Shown here in pieces: positions 7,508 through 17,430 of a stretch of 41,218 nt of DNA. The notes below the pieces were generated by a model. It did no database searches. It saw only the letters and a program-made list of their open reading frames with translations, and was not told where the DNA came from. The stretch covers positions 1 through 41,218 of the forward strand of contig JAICMR010000007.1 in assembly GCA_025929155.1 (NCBI GenBank), written 5' to 3'. The stretch comes from Chthoniobacterales bacterium (GTDB lineage: Bacteria > Verrucomicrobiota > Verrucomicrobiia > Chthoniobacterales > UBA10450). Position 1 is the stretch's first letter. Each line of letters opens with the position of its first letter. The position numbers and the translations under genes were made by a program.

Positions 7508-10500
7508 CTACCCGAGCCAGGGCGCGAGTTGCCGCTCGATTGCCGGGGTGAAGGCGATCCGGAAGTGGTCGCCGGTCTCGATCCGCACCGTCTCGCCGGC
7601 GCCACTTGTGACCAGCAACGTCACCGGCTGCCCCCCCGGCGACGAGGCGAGAATCTGCCGGACCGTGTGAAACTCATCCGCGGCCACGCCCGCGCCGAAG
7701 CGCAAAGTAATCGGACGCTGGCTGTGGATTTGTGCGAAGTCGTTCGGCGACGTTTCCTGTTCCTCTGTTTCCTGCACGCGCGCCGTCGCGGCGGCGATGT
7801 TTTCGGCAGTTAGCACTTTCACCTTTTGAGCGGTCGCGCGGATGGCTTCCTCGCGCCGGTCGAGTGTCCCGCGAACAGCGATCACGGTGCCAAGATTCAG
7901 GACGGTCGAGACGGTGACGTAAGTCTCATTCCAAAGCACTACCTCGAGCGTGCCCGTAAGATCCTCGATCCAGACGACGGCGAACGGTTTCCCTTCCTTC
8001 TTCGTAAACTTGCGGTCCACCTGCGCGATGGCGCCGGCGATGAGGAAACGCGTGCGATCCTCGGCTTCGCCTAACGACGCAATCGATTGGTATTTTCCGT
8101 CTGCAAAAAGGGGCGCGTAAGCGTCGAGCGGATGGCCGGTCACGTAGAAACCGAGCAACTCCTTTTCGTAGGAAAGCTTCTCACGCTCCGACCAAGCGAC
8201 AAATTCATGACTGCGCCGCGTGATCGGCGCCGCTGGCACGTCGTCGCCAAAGAGCGAGACCTGTCCCGAGGCGCGATCGCGATGCGAGGAAGCGGCGGCC
8301 GCAAGCGTTTCCTCGATACAGGCGAAAAGTTCCGCACGCTCGCGCCCGAGGAAATCGAAGGCGCCTGCTTTCACAAGACTCTCGACGATTTTGCGGTTGG
8401 CGATGCGGGAATCGATGCGGCTGCAGAAGTCTTCGAGCGAAGTGAAGTCGCCGCCCCGCTCGCGCTCCGCGATGGCGGAAGCCATCGCGCCTTCGCCGAC
8501 GTTCTTAATTGCAGCGAGGCCATAGCGGATGGCGTTGTGCGAGGCGGCCCTTCGGTCAGTCTGCGCGGAGCCTTTAGGGGAAGTCGAAGGATCCGAGGAA
8601 GCTTCCTGAATGGTTTTGAGCGAGGGCTTCCCGGCAGCTCGGCGGAATCCCTCGACTCCGTTCCGCTCCGCTCCACTCCGCTCGGGATGACCGTGTCCTT
8701 GAACGTCCTCCAATCGGCCTTCCTGCCCTTTCGGCGTCTCAGGTTCCGCGCGCTTATGGGCTTGGGCTTCCGGCGTAAACTTCAGCCCGCTGCGATTCAT
8801 GTCGGGCGGCAAAATCGGTATGCCCATCCGCTTGCACTCGCCGACGAAGACCGAAATCTTATCCGTGTTATTGATCTCGTTGCTGAGCAACCCGGCCATG
8901 AACTCGACTGGATAATGCGCCTTCAGGTATGCCGTCTGGTAGCTGATCACCGCGTAGGCGGCGCTGTGGCTTTTGTTGAATCCGTAACCGGCAAACTTCT
9001 CGAGCAAATCGAAAATCGCGTTCGCTTTTTTCTCCGGGATATCATTCGTGCGCGCGCAGCCTTCGTTGAATTTGCTGCGCTCCTTTGCCATCTTGGCTTT
9101 GTCCTTTTTCCCCATCGCGCGACGGAGCAGATCGGATTGGCCTAACGAATAGCCGGCGAGCTTGTTCGCCGCCGCCATCACCTGTTCCTGATAAATCAGG
9201 ATGCCGAAAGTATCTTCGGAAAGCTCCCGTAGCAGCGGATGCTCGTAACGGACTTTCTTTAATCCCTTTTTGCGCTGGATGTAGTCGTCAATCCACTCCA
9301 TCGGACCGGGCCGGAAGAGCGCGATGAGTGCGATAATGTCGCCGAGATTCTGAACATCGAAACGCTTCGCGGTGCTCGTCATCCCGCCGGATTCCATCTG
9401 GAAGAGGCCGATTGTTTCGCCGCGATTGTAGAGCGCGAAACTGGCGGGGTCATCAAGCGGGATTTGCTTGAGCCAAAACTCCGGCTCACGAGCATGGATC
9501 AACGTGAGCGCGTCCTCGATCACGGTCAGCGTTTTCAGGCCGAGGAAATCCATCTTCAACATCCCGAGATCACCGAGCGCTTCTCCGGAGAACTGGCTCG
9601 TGACTTCGTTATCCTTGCTTCTCGTCAGGGGAATGAATTCGGAGAGATCGCGATCACTGATGACGACGCCAGCGGCGTGAACACCGGCGCCCCGCGAGAG
9701 GCCCTCGAGGAGGTTGCCGTATTCGAGCAACTGCCGCGTGGCTGGTTCCGTCTCCGACGCACGCTTCAAATCGGGATTCTTGGCCAGGGCGCCGGCGAGC
9801 GTGATGTTGAGTTCGTTCGGGATCATCTTCGCGAGCCGGTCAGCATCGCCATAGCTGAAACCGAGGACGCGGCCGACATCGCGGACCACGCTTTTCGCGC
9901 CTAACGTTCCGAAAGTGATGATCTGCGCGACGGCGCGCGCCCCATATTTTTGGCGGACGTAATCGATCACCTCGCCGCGGCGCGCCTGGCAGAAATCGAT
10001 GTCGATGTCGGGCGGCGAGACGCGCTCCGGATTGAGAAAACGTTCGAAAAGTAGTCCGTATTGGAGCGGATCGATGTCGGTGATTTCGAGCACGTAAGCG
10101 ATCAGCGAACCGGCCGCCGAACCGCGCCCGGGCCCGACCGGAATCCCCTTTCCCTTCGCGTAGTGGATAAAATCCCAGACGATCAGGAAATAACTGGTGA
10201 AGCCAGTGCTCTCGATGACTTCAAGTTCTTTCGTCAGGCGCGCGAGCAACGGGGCGTCATTGAGGGCGCGCTCGCCGTAGCGTTTGCGCAGGCCTTCGGA
10301 GCAAAGATCGCGGAAGAATTCCTCGCGCGACTTTCCGTTAGGCGGCTTGTATTCCGGGAATTTTGAGACGCCGAATTCAAATTTCAGATCGCAGCGTTCC
10401 GCGATCGCAAGAGTGTTTGTGAGGCTCGTGGGATGATCGCCGAAGATCGCGCGCATCTCTTCGGCCGGTTTGAAATAAAGTTCCGGCACGTAGCGCATCC

Positions 10501-11209
10501 GCTTTTCATCCTGAACCATCTTGCCGGTGCCGATGCAGATCATGACGTCGTGCGCCTCGTGGTGCGCGCGCTCGAGAAAATGCACATCATTCGCCGCGAC
10601 CAGGCCGAGACTAAACTCCCGCGCGATTCCGGGCAGCTCGCGGTTGCATTTTCGCTGCGCTTCGATGCCATGATCGTGCAGTTCGATGAAGAAATTCTCC
10701 GCGCCGAGGATGTCCCGGTAAGTCGCCGCGCTCTCCCGGGCTTTGGCGAGATTATCGGACTGGAGCGCCATGTTGATCTCGCCCTTCAGGCAGCCGCTCA
10801 TTCCGATCAGCCCCTCGGCATGTTGAGCGAGCAGATCCTTGTCGATTCGCGGCTTGTAATGCATTCCCTCGAGATGCGCCGTGGACATCAGCTTAACGAG
10901 GTTTTTATAGCCGGTCTCGCTGCGCGCGAGTAAGGTGAAATGATTCGCCGCGTCACGTTGTGAAGTCGGCCGATCCGTGATCCTGCCGGGCGCGATATAG
11001 GCTTCGACACCGATGATGGGTTTGATCCCCGCCTCAGTTGCCGCCTTGTAGAAATCGATCGCGCCGTAGAGATTGCCGTGGTCGGTGATCGCGACCGCCG
11101 GCATCTTCATTTCGACGGCTTTTTGCATGAGCGCCTTCACACGCACGGCGCCGTCGAGGAGCGAATACTCGGTGTGCAGGTGGAGGTGAACGAACGGGTC
11201 GGCGGGCAT
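7508..11209 (-). CDS. dnaE: DNA polymerase III subunit alpha
   Basis: Catalytic subunit of the replicative polymerase. The N-terminal PHP domain is plain (FVHLHLHTEYSLLDGAVRVK and ITDHGNLYGAIDFY). The polymerase active-site motif PDIDIDF sits at about residues 397-403, the palm and finger blocks follow, and an OB-fold lies near 1050-1110 (GTLEVVLW). At 1233 aa it is longer than the roughly 1160 aa of the E. coli protein. Part of the excess is a low-similarity insertion at about residues 815-892, between LKFTPE and IRYGLAAIKNVGEG, which is translated from a dispersed inverted-repeat element. The reading frame is intact across it. Downstream on the same strand are the TolB-like/TPR genes; upstream, the haem peroxidase is divergent. 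Three exact CCTAACGA motifs or near matches within the gene encode SLG or TLG. Confidence 0.97.
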   Translation of the reverse strand: MPADPFVHLHLHTEYSLLDGAVRVKALMQKAVEMKMPAVAITDHGNLYGAIDFYKAATEAGIKPIIGVEAYIAPGRITDRPTSQRDAANHFTLLARSETGYKNLVKLMSTAHLEGMHYKPRIDKDLLAQHAEGLIGMSGCLKGEINMALQSDNLAKARESAATYRDILGAENFFIELHDHGIEAQRKCNRELPGIAREFSLGLVAANDVHFLERAHHEAHDVMICIGTGKMVQDEKRMRYVPELYFKPAEEMRAIFGDHPTSLTNTLAIAERCDLKFEFGVSKFPEYKPPNGKSREEFFRDLCSEGLRKRYGERALNDAPLLARLTKELEVIESTGFTSYFLIVWDFIHYAKGKGIPVGPGRGSAAGSLIAYVLEITDIDPLQYGLLFERFLNPERVSPPDIDIDFCQARRGEVIDYVRQKYGARAVAQIITFGTLGAKSVVRDVGRVLGFSYGDADRLAKMIPNELNITLAGALAKNPDLKRASETEPATRQLLEYGNLLEGLSRGAGVHAAGVVISDRDLSEFIPLTRSKDNEVTSQFSGEALGDLGMLKMDFLGLKTLTVIEDALTLIHAREPEFWLKQIPLDDPASFALYNRGETIGLFQMESGGMTSTAKRFDVQNLGDIIALIALFRPGPMEWIDDYIQRKKGLKKVRYEHPLLRELSEDTFGILIYQEQVMAAANKLAGYSLGQSDLLRRAMGKKDKAKMAKERSKFNEGCARTNDIPEKKANAIFDLLEKFAGYGFNKSHSAAYAVISYQTAYLKAHYPVEFMAGLLSNEINNTDKISVFVGECKRMGIPILPPDMNRSGLKFTPEAQAHKRAEPETPKGQEGRLEDVQGHGHPERSGAERNGVEGFRRAAGKPSLKTIQEASSDPSTSPKGSAQTDRRAASHNAIRYGLAAIKNVGEGAMASAIAERERGGDFTSLEDFCSRIDSRIANRKIVESLVKAGAFDFLGRERAELFACIEETLAAAASSHRDRASGQVSLFGDDVPAAPITRRSHEFVAWSEREKLSYEKELLGFYVTGHPLDAYAPLFADGKYQSIASLGEAEDRTRFLIAGAIAQVDRKFTKKEGKPFAVVWIEDLTGTLEVVLWNETYVTVSTVLNLGTVIAVRGTLDRREEAIRATAQKVKVLTAENIAAATARVQETEEQETSPNDFAQIHSQRPITLRFGAGVAADEFHTVRQILASSPGGQPVTLLVTSGAGETVRIETGDHFRIAFTPAIERQLAPWLG
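8554..8692. repeat. REP/BIME-like inverted-repeat element inside dnaE
   Basis: Read on the minus strand the element begins TCATCCCGAGCGGAGTGG near 8692, continues to GTCGAGGGATTCC, and ends with GGATCCTTCGACTTC and a GCAGACTGACC edge near 8554. The two halves resemble the mirror-image halves of intergenic repeats with GTCATCCCGAGCG...GGATC structure common in soil bacteria. Related copies lie at 25842-25935 and 26873-26899. Here it is inside the coding sequence and keeps frame. Confidence 0.65.
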
Positions 11210-11217
11210 CTGCGCGC

Positions 11218-11245
11218 ACTATAAACTTTGTGACGAAGCGGGCAA
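11218..11245 (-). promoter_or_regulatory. Candidate dnaE promoter
   Basis: On the minus strand TTGCCC (11245-11240), a 16 nt spacer and TATAGT (11223-11218) resemble a sigma-70 promoter. The -10 box is only 8 nt from the dnaE ATG, so the transcript would be nearly leaderless. Judged by eye only. Confidence 0.35.
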
Positions 11246-11349
11246 GAATTCGGACAATGACGGGTGCCTCACGAGAAAGGGCTGAACGGTCCCACAAAAG
11301 GCTTGACTTTGATTACGAAAAAACTGAAAACGGCTTCTTACTGAAATAT

Positions 11350-13077
11350 ATGAAAACACTCCGTTTCCCTCGACTGGCGACCTTCATTCTCTGCCTCAGC
11401 GGCGCCACCGCGTTTTCCGCGTCACCTGTCACACAAGGGCCGTTTTCGCCCTTTAGCAGTTCCCGCACTATTTATGACGCCTTCCATTCCTTCGGTCGGA
11501 ACGACTCGACCGCACCGGCCGCGCCGGCGCCCCTGATCGTCACGCCGGCGGTTTACCCTAACGAGTTTCGCTCGATCAACGGTTCCGGCAACAACCCGCT
11601 CAACCTCGGAATAGCAGCGGCGCCGGTATTGCGCAAAACTCCAAATGCCTACGGTGACGGGATCGGCTCCCCTGCAGGAAGCACGCGGAAAAGCCCCCGT
11701 GAAATCAGCAACATCGTCAACGCGCAGGCTCAGGTTTTTCCAAATAGCGATAACATCTCGAGCTTTGTGTGGCAGTGGGGCCAGTTCACCGACCACGACA
11801 TCAGCATCATCCGGAACGCGAGCCCGGCCGAAATTTTCAATATTCCGGTCCCCAAAGGAGATCCTCAATTCGATCCGCAGGGGCGAGGCGACAAGATCCT
11901 GCCTTTTCAGCGCTCCGTTTCGACGATTGTTGATGGCGTCCGGCAGCAGATCGACACCAACAGCGCTCTTCTGGATGCCTCCCAGATTTACGGCTGCGAC
12001 AAAATTCGTTTTAACGCTCTGCGGGCTTTTGACGGGGCAGGTCACATGGCGACGAGCGACGGGAACCTGCTGATCTTTAACGTCAACGGCCTGCCCAACC
12101 AGCCGGAAAGTCAGCCGGGTAAAATTGTCAACCCAGCCGACTTTTTCCTCGCAGGAGATGTGCGTGCGAACGAGCAGGCCGGTCTCACCTGCATGCAAAC
12201 GCTTTTCATGCGGGAGCACAATTACTGGGCCGACGTAATCAAGGCAGCCGACCCGACTTTGAGCGACGATGACATCTACCTGCGGGCCCGTGCCATCGTG
12301 AACGCGGAAACCCAGCTCATCACTTACCGCGATTTTCTGCCAATCATCCTCGGACCGAACGCCCTTGCTCCATATCAGGGTTACAACCTGAACGTTGATC
12401 CGCGGGTCGCGGTCGAATTTTCGACGGCGGCTTTTCGCGTCGGACACACCTTCCTGCCCCCGGTATTGATGCGTTTGAATTCGAGAGGAAATCCCAAGCC
12501 CGGCGATGTCGACCTTGGCGCAACTTTTTTTAACCCGCCTCTTATCACCGAAGGTGGAATCGAGCCTTTTTTGCGCGGGCTGGCAAAGCAGGTTCCTCAG
12601 GAGGTCGATGCCTATGTCATCGATGCGGTACGCAACTTCCTCTTCGGCGGCGTGAAAGCGCAGGGCTTCGACCTCGCGTCGTTGAATATTCAACGGGGAC
12701 GCGACCACGGCCTGGGGAGCTATAATCAGATTCGAGTAGGCTACGGCTTGGCGCCAAAGGCGACTTTTGCCGAGATGACTTCAAACGTGGATTTCCAAAC
12801 CCGGCTCGCCGCCGCCTATAGCTCTCCTGACGACGTGGATGTATGGGTCGGTGGTTTGTGCGAGGACCACGTCAATGGTGGGCAGGTCGGCGAGACCTTC
12901 TTCACCATCATCAAGGATCAGTTCGAGCGGCTCCGTGACGGCGATCGTTTCTGGTATGAGTCGTATCTGGACCCCGACACCCTCGCCACGGTCCAGCAGC
13001 AGACGCTCGGAGCCATCATCAAACGCAACACCGTTATCGGCAAAGAAATGCAGGACGAAGTGTTCCACGTCAATTGA
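11350..13077 (+). CDS. Secreted animal-type haem peroxidase
   Basis: Haem-dependent peroxidase of the animal (myeloperoxidase/peroxidasin) superfamily, likely exported. I chose the ATG at 11350 because it yields a signal peptide (KTLRFPRLATFILCLSGATA) and a 575 aa protein; the upstream in-frame sequence is basic and not signal-like. Family hallmarks are the distal-histidine block FVWQWGQFTDHDISI, the REHNYWAD segment, the proximal-histidine block TAAFRVGHTFLPP, and LNIQRGRDHGLGSYNQIR. Bacterial members use hydrogen peroxide to oxidise halides or phenolics; the substrate is not inferable here. The gene stands alone, divergent from dnaE, and ends in a strong terminator. The motif at 11557-11564 encodes PNE near the N-terminus. 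Confidence 0.9.
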   Translation: MKTLRFPRLATFILCLSGATAFSASPVTQGPFSPFSSSRTIYDAFHSFGRNDSTAPAAPAPLIVTPAVYPNEFRSINGSGNNPLNLGIAAAPVLRKTPNAYGDGIGSPAGSTRKSPREISNIVNAQAQVFPNSDNISSFVWQWGQFTDHDISIIRNASPAEIFNIPVPKGDPQFDPQGRGDKILPFQRSVSTIVDGVRQQIDTNSALLDASQIYGCDKIRFNALRAFDGAGHMATSDGNLLIFNVNGLPNQPESQPGKIVNPADFFLAGDVRANEQAGLTCMQTLFMREHNYWADVIKAADPTLSDDDIYLRARAIVNAETQLITYRDFLPIILGPNALAPYQGYNLNVDPRVAVEFSTAAFRVGHTFLPPVLMRLNSRGNPKPGDVDLGATFFNPPLITEGGIEPFLRGLAKQVPQEVDAYVIDAVRNFLFGGVKAQGFDLASLNIQRGRDHGLGSYNQIRVGYGLAPKATFAEMTSNVDFQTRLAAAYSSPDDVDVWVGGLCEDHVNGGQVGETFFTIIKDQFERLRDGDRFWYESYLDPDTLATVQQQTLGAIIKRNTVIGKEMQDEVFHVN

Positions 13078-13102
13078 GCGCACTCCGCGTCGCGCGAACG
13101 CG

Positions 13103-13133
13103 AAAGCCGACGGATGATTCCGTCGGCTTTTTG
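13103..13133 (+). terminator. Rho-independent terminator after the peroxidase gene
   Basis: A perfect 12 bp stem AAAGCCGACGGA / TCCGTCGGCTTT with a TGAT loop is followed by further T residues, 25 nt after the peroxidase stop codon. Confidence 0.9.
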
Positions 13134-13778
<645 letters not shown>

Positions 13779-13804
13779 CCGCGATTTTTTTAGAGAAGCG
13801 ATCA

Positions 13805-13850
13805 AGCCCGAATGACCTGAACAAACTGGGTTATTCGGGCTCGCTTTTTT
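13805..13850 (+). terminator. Terminator/attenuator between glnB and glnA
   Basis: AGCCCGAAT and ATTCGGGCT can pair, extended by adjacent ACC/GGT, and are followed by CGCTTTTTT. The hairpin lies only 28 nt before the glnA ATG. It should separate glnB from glnA transcription or act as an attenuator controlling read-through. Confidence 0.8.
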
Positions 13851-13877
13851 CTCATCCAGACCAGCTCCCAATTCATT

Positions 13878-15302
13878 ATGCCTAACGAAAAGAAAACTCC
13901 GGCTGACGTCAGCCGAATGATCAAGGACCACGAGATCAAACTTCTCGATTTCAAGTTTACCGATCTTCCGGGCGCGTGGCAGCATTTCACGACCACGCTC
14001 ACGGAATACGACGAGAATATTTTCACCGAAGGCCTCGGTTTCGATGGATCGAGCATCCGCGGGTGGAAAGCGATCGACGCCTCCGACATGCTCGTGATTC
14101 CCGATCCGGGAACCGCGTGGGTCGATATCTTTAATGCCGAACGGACGCTCAGCCTGATCTGCACGATCGTGGAACCGATCACGCGCGAGCCCTACGGTCG
14201 CGATCCGCGCGGGCTGGCGGAAAAGGCGGAGGCTTACCTGCAAAGCACCGGGATCGCGGATACGGCGTTCTTCGGTCCGGAAGCGGAGTTTTTTATTTTC
14301 GACGAGGTGCGTTTTAGCAATGCCGGGAATGCCGCTTTCTATGCGGTCGACAGCAGCGAGGCGCATTGGAACAGCGGGCGCGAGGAGTTTCCCAACCTCG
14401 GTTACAAAATCCGCGCGAAAGAAGGTTATTTTCCGGTCGCGCCGGCCGATACCTTGCAGGATTTGCGCAACGAGATGTGTCTGGAGCTCGAGAAAGCCGG
14501 CATTCCGATCGAGCGCCAGCATCACGAAGTCGCGACGGCCGGCCAGGCGGAGATCGATATCCGTTTCGCGCCGCTCAAAGTGATGGGCGACTGGATGCAG
14601 TATTACAAATACATCGTGCGCAACGTCGCCCGGCGGCACAACAAAACGGTGACGTTCATGCCGAAACCGATCTTCGGCGATAATGGGTCGGGCATGCACA
14701 CGCACATCTCGCTTTGGAAAGAAGGCAAACCGCTCTTCGCCGGGAATGGCTACGCAGGACTGAGCGACATGGCGCTCTTTTTCATCGGCGGAATCCTGAA
14801 GCACGCGCCGGCATTAACCGCCATGACGAATCCGACGACCAACAGCTTTAAGCGGCTCGTGCCCGGCTTCGAGGCGCCGGTGAACCTCGCCTATTCGGCG
14901 CGCAATCGCTCGGCCGCGATTCGGATTCCGACGTATTCGGCGAATCCGAAATCGAAGCGGATAGAATTCCGCACGCCCGACTCGGCAGCGAATCCTTATG
15001 TGGCCTTCTCGGCGCTTCTTCTCGCTGGCCTCGACGGCGTGCAAAACCGGCTCGATCCCGGAGATCCGCTCGACAAAAATCTCTACGAACTTCCACCCGA
15101 AGAACTCGCACAGGTTCCGAGCGTGCCGGATTCCTTAGGCGGCGCGATCGCAGCGTTGGAGCAGGATCATGAATTCCTGCTCCGGGGCGACGTGTTCAAC
15201 ACCGACTTCATCAACAATTGGGTCCAGTTGAAACAGCGGGATTACGACGCGCTCCGGCTGCGTCCGCATCCGTACGAATTCCAGATGTATTACGACGTGT
15301 AG
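13878..15302 (+). CDS. glnA: Type I glutamine synthetase
   Basis: Makes glutamine from glutamate, ammonia and ATP; dodecameric cytoplasmic enzyme of 474 aa, the normal size for GSI. Visible signatures are [12 protein letters not shown] near residue 55, the metal-binding [10 protein letters not shown], the ATP/glutamate region [20 protein letters not shown], and [13 protein letters not shown]. The tyrosine of NLYELPPEE at about residue 403 is the adenylylation site typical of GSI-beta, so control by GlnE-type adenylylation is expected. The second to fourth codons (Pro-Asn-Glu) are the CCTAACGA motif. No convincing Shine-Dalgarno sequence precedes the ATG, and a terminator hairpin separates it from glnB. 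Confidence 0.97.
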   Translation: MPNEKKTPADVSRMIKDHEIKLLDFKFTDLPGAWQHFTTTLTEYDENIFTEGLGFDGSSIRGWKAIDASDMLVIPDPGTAWVDIFNAERTLSLICTIVEPITREPYGRDPRGLAEKAEAYLQSTGIADTAFFGPEAEFFIFDEVRFSNAGNAAFYAVDSSEAHWNSGREEFPNLGYKIRAKEGYFPVAPADTLQDLRNEMCLELEKAGIPIERQHHEVATAGQAEIDIRFAPLKVMGDWMQYYKYIVRNVARRHNKTVTFMPKPIFGDNGSGMHTHISLWKEGKPLFAGNGYAGLSDMALFFIGGILKHAPALTAMTNPTTNSFKRLVPGFEAPVNLAYSARNRSAAIRIPTYSANPKSKRIEFRTPDSAANPYVAFSALLLAGLDGVQNRLDPGDPLDKNLYELPPEELAQVPSVPDSLGGAIAALEQDHEFLLRGDVFNTDFINNWVQLKQRDYDALRLRPHPYEFQMYYDV

Positions 15303-15414
15303 GCGCGCCAGCGCGCGTTCAACGTCCGAGATCGGATCGACTCGACGAGTTGATCGCCAAGATCTACTCTCGCAGAAAGAGGGGAAATGTCTTGCAAGCG
15401 CGGGAGAAAGTCGC

Positions 15415-15735
15415 ATGCTCTCGTTTATGAATTTGCTCGCCCTGCTCTCGAATTTAGGCGGCCCGGATTTGATCATCATCCTGTTGATCATCCTCGTGCT
15501 CTTTGGGGCAAAGAAGCTGCCCGAGTTAGCCAAAGGAATGGGCCAGGCGGTGAAGGAATTCCAAAAGGCGAAGGATGAATTCAGCGACGAACTCCACAAC
15601 GCGGGCAACACTCCCGCACCGGAAGTTCGCCGCCCCGAAGCCAGCGTTGCGCGAATCCCGGACGCGCCGACCGCGCGAGAAGTGCCGCCCGTCGCGCCCG
15701 TGAAGGAAGAAGTTCCGTCAGCGCGCGAAGTTTAA
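15415..15735 (+). CDS. tatA: Sec-independent twin-arginine translocase subunit TatA/E
   Basis: Small membrane component that forms the Tat pore. One N-terminal transmembrane helix (DLIIILLIILVLFGAKKLPE) is followed by the amphipathic helix LAKGMGQAVKEFQKAKDEF and a Pro/Ala-rich acidic tail, 106 aa in all. The FGAKKLPELAKGMG hinge is the TatA/E signature; TatB proteins are usually longer with a different hinge. The start could be the ATG at 15415 or the one at 15427. No tatB or tatC is nearby. Confidence 0.9.
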   Translation: MLSFMNLLALLSNLGGPDLIIILLIILVLFGAKKLPELAKGMGQAVKEFQKAKDEFSDELHNAGNTPAPEVRRPEASVARIPDAPTAREVPPVAPVKEEVPSAREV

Positions 15736-15843
15736 TCTGCGGCTGATTTCAGCTGGTTGTCGTTTTCTCTCGCGACCTGATCGTCGATTTTGTTCGATGA
15801 CAGCGGCGGCTTCTTCGTCTAAGGGTAGCGTCCCAAATTTCCC

Positions 15844-16116
15844 ATGGCTGAAGACGATCTCAGAATGCGCATCAAAGAAATGATGGTGCAAAGCCTCATG
15901 CTCCAGACCCCGGCAGAGCAGATCGGCGACGATCTGCCACTTTTCGGGCCAGATGGACTGGGGCTGGATTCAATCGACGCGCTCGAGCTGGTCGTGAGCA
16001 TGGAGAAGACCTTTGGCGTCGGCGTTCCGAACTCCGAAGTCGCGGGCAAGGCGCTGCGCAGCGTCAACACGATACACGATTACATTCTCGAGAAACGCCA
16101 ACGTCCTGCAGCCTAA
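15844..16116 (+). CDS. Acyl carrier protein
   Basis: 90 aa four-helix carrier. Ser43 in GLDSIDALELV is the predicted 4'-phosphopantetheine attachment site. It differs from housekeeping AcpP (LGADSLDTVEL type) and resembles accessory carriers of specialised lipid or polyketide-like pathways, but no synthase genes are adjacent. The TAA stop codon is the middle of a GCCTAACGA motif at 16111-16119, so the motif overlaps the gene end. Confidence 0.88.
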   Translation: MAEDDLRMRIKEMMVQSLMLQTPAEQIGDDLPLFGPDGLGLDSIDALELVVSMEKTFGVGVPNSEVAGKALRSVNTIHDYILEKRQRPAA

Positions 16117-16304
16117 CGAGTCTGCAGCGGTCGCGGACGAATCAGGTTCGGCGAAATTTTTGGCCAAATGACTCTCCGCAGATCGAGAGTCCGCGAAGCT
16201 GGGACGCCTTTACCAGCATGCGGGACGCTTGCGCTACCGGAGATCAGAAGGCTCTTGCTAGGCGGAGGTTTCGACCGCTTCAGTCCGCGCCGCGACGAGC
16301 TCGG

Positions 16305-17381
16305 TCAGTCCTGCGTCTCCGCGAGATTGATCGCGTCGATCAACTGCCGGTAACGCCCAAAGTCGGTCCTCTGGGGTTGCAACACCAGTCGCGGTAAATG
16401 CGCGATTTCCGGCTGATTCTTTTCCTGCGGGAGCGCCCCGCGCTGCTCGATTTGGCCGCTCCGGAGCATGTCGGCAAACTCGACGTTCAAATGCGCCAGC
16501 GCCTGCTGGGTCAGGCGATGTTTAATGCGATAAACCAAGCGGGATCCCACCCAGCGCGTTGAGTCGTAGTTTTTGTAAAAGAGCAGGATTTCGGCGACCG
16601 CGGCTTCGACCGTGTGCGCGATTTTGATGAAGTTGAAGTCCTCCTCCGAGATCAATCCCTGCCGTAGCAGGTGATCAGTCAGGAACCGCATCCAAGTCTC
16701 CCAGTAACTACCGTCGGGCCGATCGATGAGGACAATCGGGATGATCAGCGCCTTGCCTGTCTGCATGAGCGTGAGCGCCTCGAATCCTTCGTCCATCGTG
16801 CCGAAGCCGCCCGGGAAAAGCGCGTAGGCGTGCGTCTCTTTCACGAAATTCAGTTTCCGCGCGAAGAAGTAGTTGAAGTTTATCAACTTCAGATCGCCCT
16901 CGATGATCTGGTTCGCCCGCTGCTCGAAGGGCAGGCGAATATTGAGTCCGAAACTGTTCTCGCGTCCCGCGCCCCGTTGAGCCGCTCCCATGATTCCATC
17001 GCCGCCGCCGGTGATGACCATGAAGTGGTGCGCCACCATTTGCCGGCCAAATTCCTCCGCGAGCAACGCATCAGGATCGTTAGGCGCAGTTCGAGCCGAG
17101 CCGAAAACGACCACCTTTTTCCGATCGCGAAAAGGCGCGAAAATCTTCGCCGCATAGCGCAGTTCTTTCAGCGACCGGTTCATCAATTTAAGGTCTCCGA
17201 TGCCCATTCCGTCACTGCCCATTTTCAGCGCCGTCGTGATCATCTCTTCGACCAGTTCGGGAGACTTTCCGCCGCCCCAATCATGGACCAGTTGTCGAAT
17301 CCGCTGCTCGAATTCCGGCGCGACTCGAGGCGTCTGATTGATTGGCTGATCGACCGTCGCGCTTCCTGTAAAATCTTCCAC
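16305..17381 (-). CDS. LOG-family Rossmann-fold protein (TIGR00730-like)
   Basis: A GTG at 17381 starts a 358 aa protein. The Rossmann core includes VVFGSARTAPNDPD, ITGGGDGIMGAAQRGAG and the family signature PGGFGTMDE at about residues 190-198, the PGGxGTxxE motif of cytokinin riboside monophosphate phosphoribohydrolases (LOG). Such enzymes release a base from a nucleoside monophosphate; many bacterial members act on AMP-like substrates. This is the long form, with about 100 residues before the core and an extended C-terminus. The motif at 17077-17084 encodes Pro-Asn-Asp in the core. Confidence 0.85.
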   Translation of the reverse strand: MEDFTGSATVDQPINQTPRVAPEFEQRIRQLVHDWGGGKSPELVEEMITTALKMGSDGMGIGDLKLMNRSLKELRYAAKIFAPFRDRKKVVVFGSARTAPNDPDALLAEEFGRQMVAHHFMVITGGGDGIMGAAQRGAGRENSFGLNIRLPFEQRANQIIEGDLKLINFNYFFARKLNFVKETHAYALFPGGFGTMDEGFEALTLMQTGKALIIPIVLIDRPDGSYWETWMRFLTDHLLRQGLISEEDFNFIKIAHTVEAAVAEILLFYKNYDSTRWVGSRLVYRIKHRLTQQALAHLNVEFADMLRSGQIEQRGALPQEKNQPEIAHLPRLVLQPQRTDFGRYRQLIDAINLAETQD

Positions 17382-17430
17382 ACGGCAAAATCAGCGATTT
17401 CCGGGCCGGGCGCGAACAATAATGAGATCG

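Noticed and set aside
8087-9145. 352-codon plus-strand frame inside dnaE
   Set aside because: Antisense to conserved dnaE sequence, with no family features.
11422-12708. 428-codon minus-strand frame opposite the peroxidase gene
   Set aside because: Shadow of the peroxidase gene; composition is Arg/Val/Asp-rich without domain similarity.
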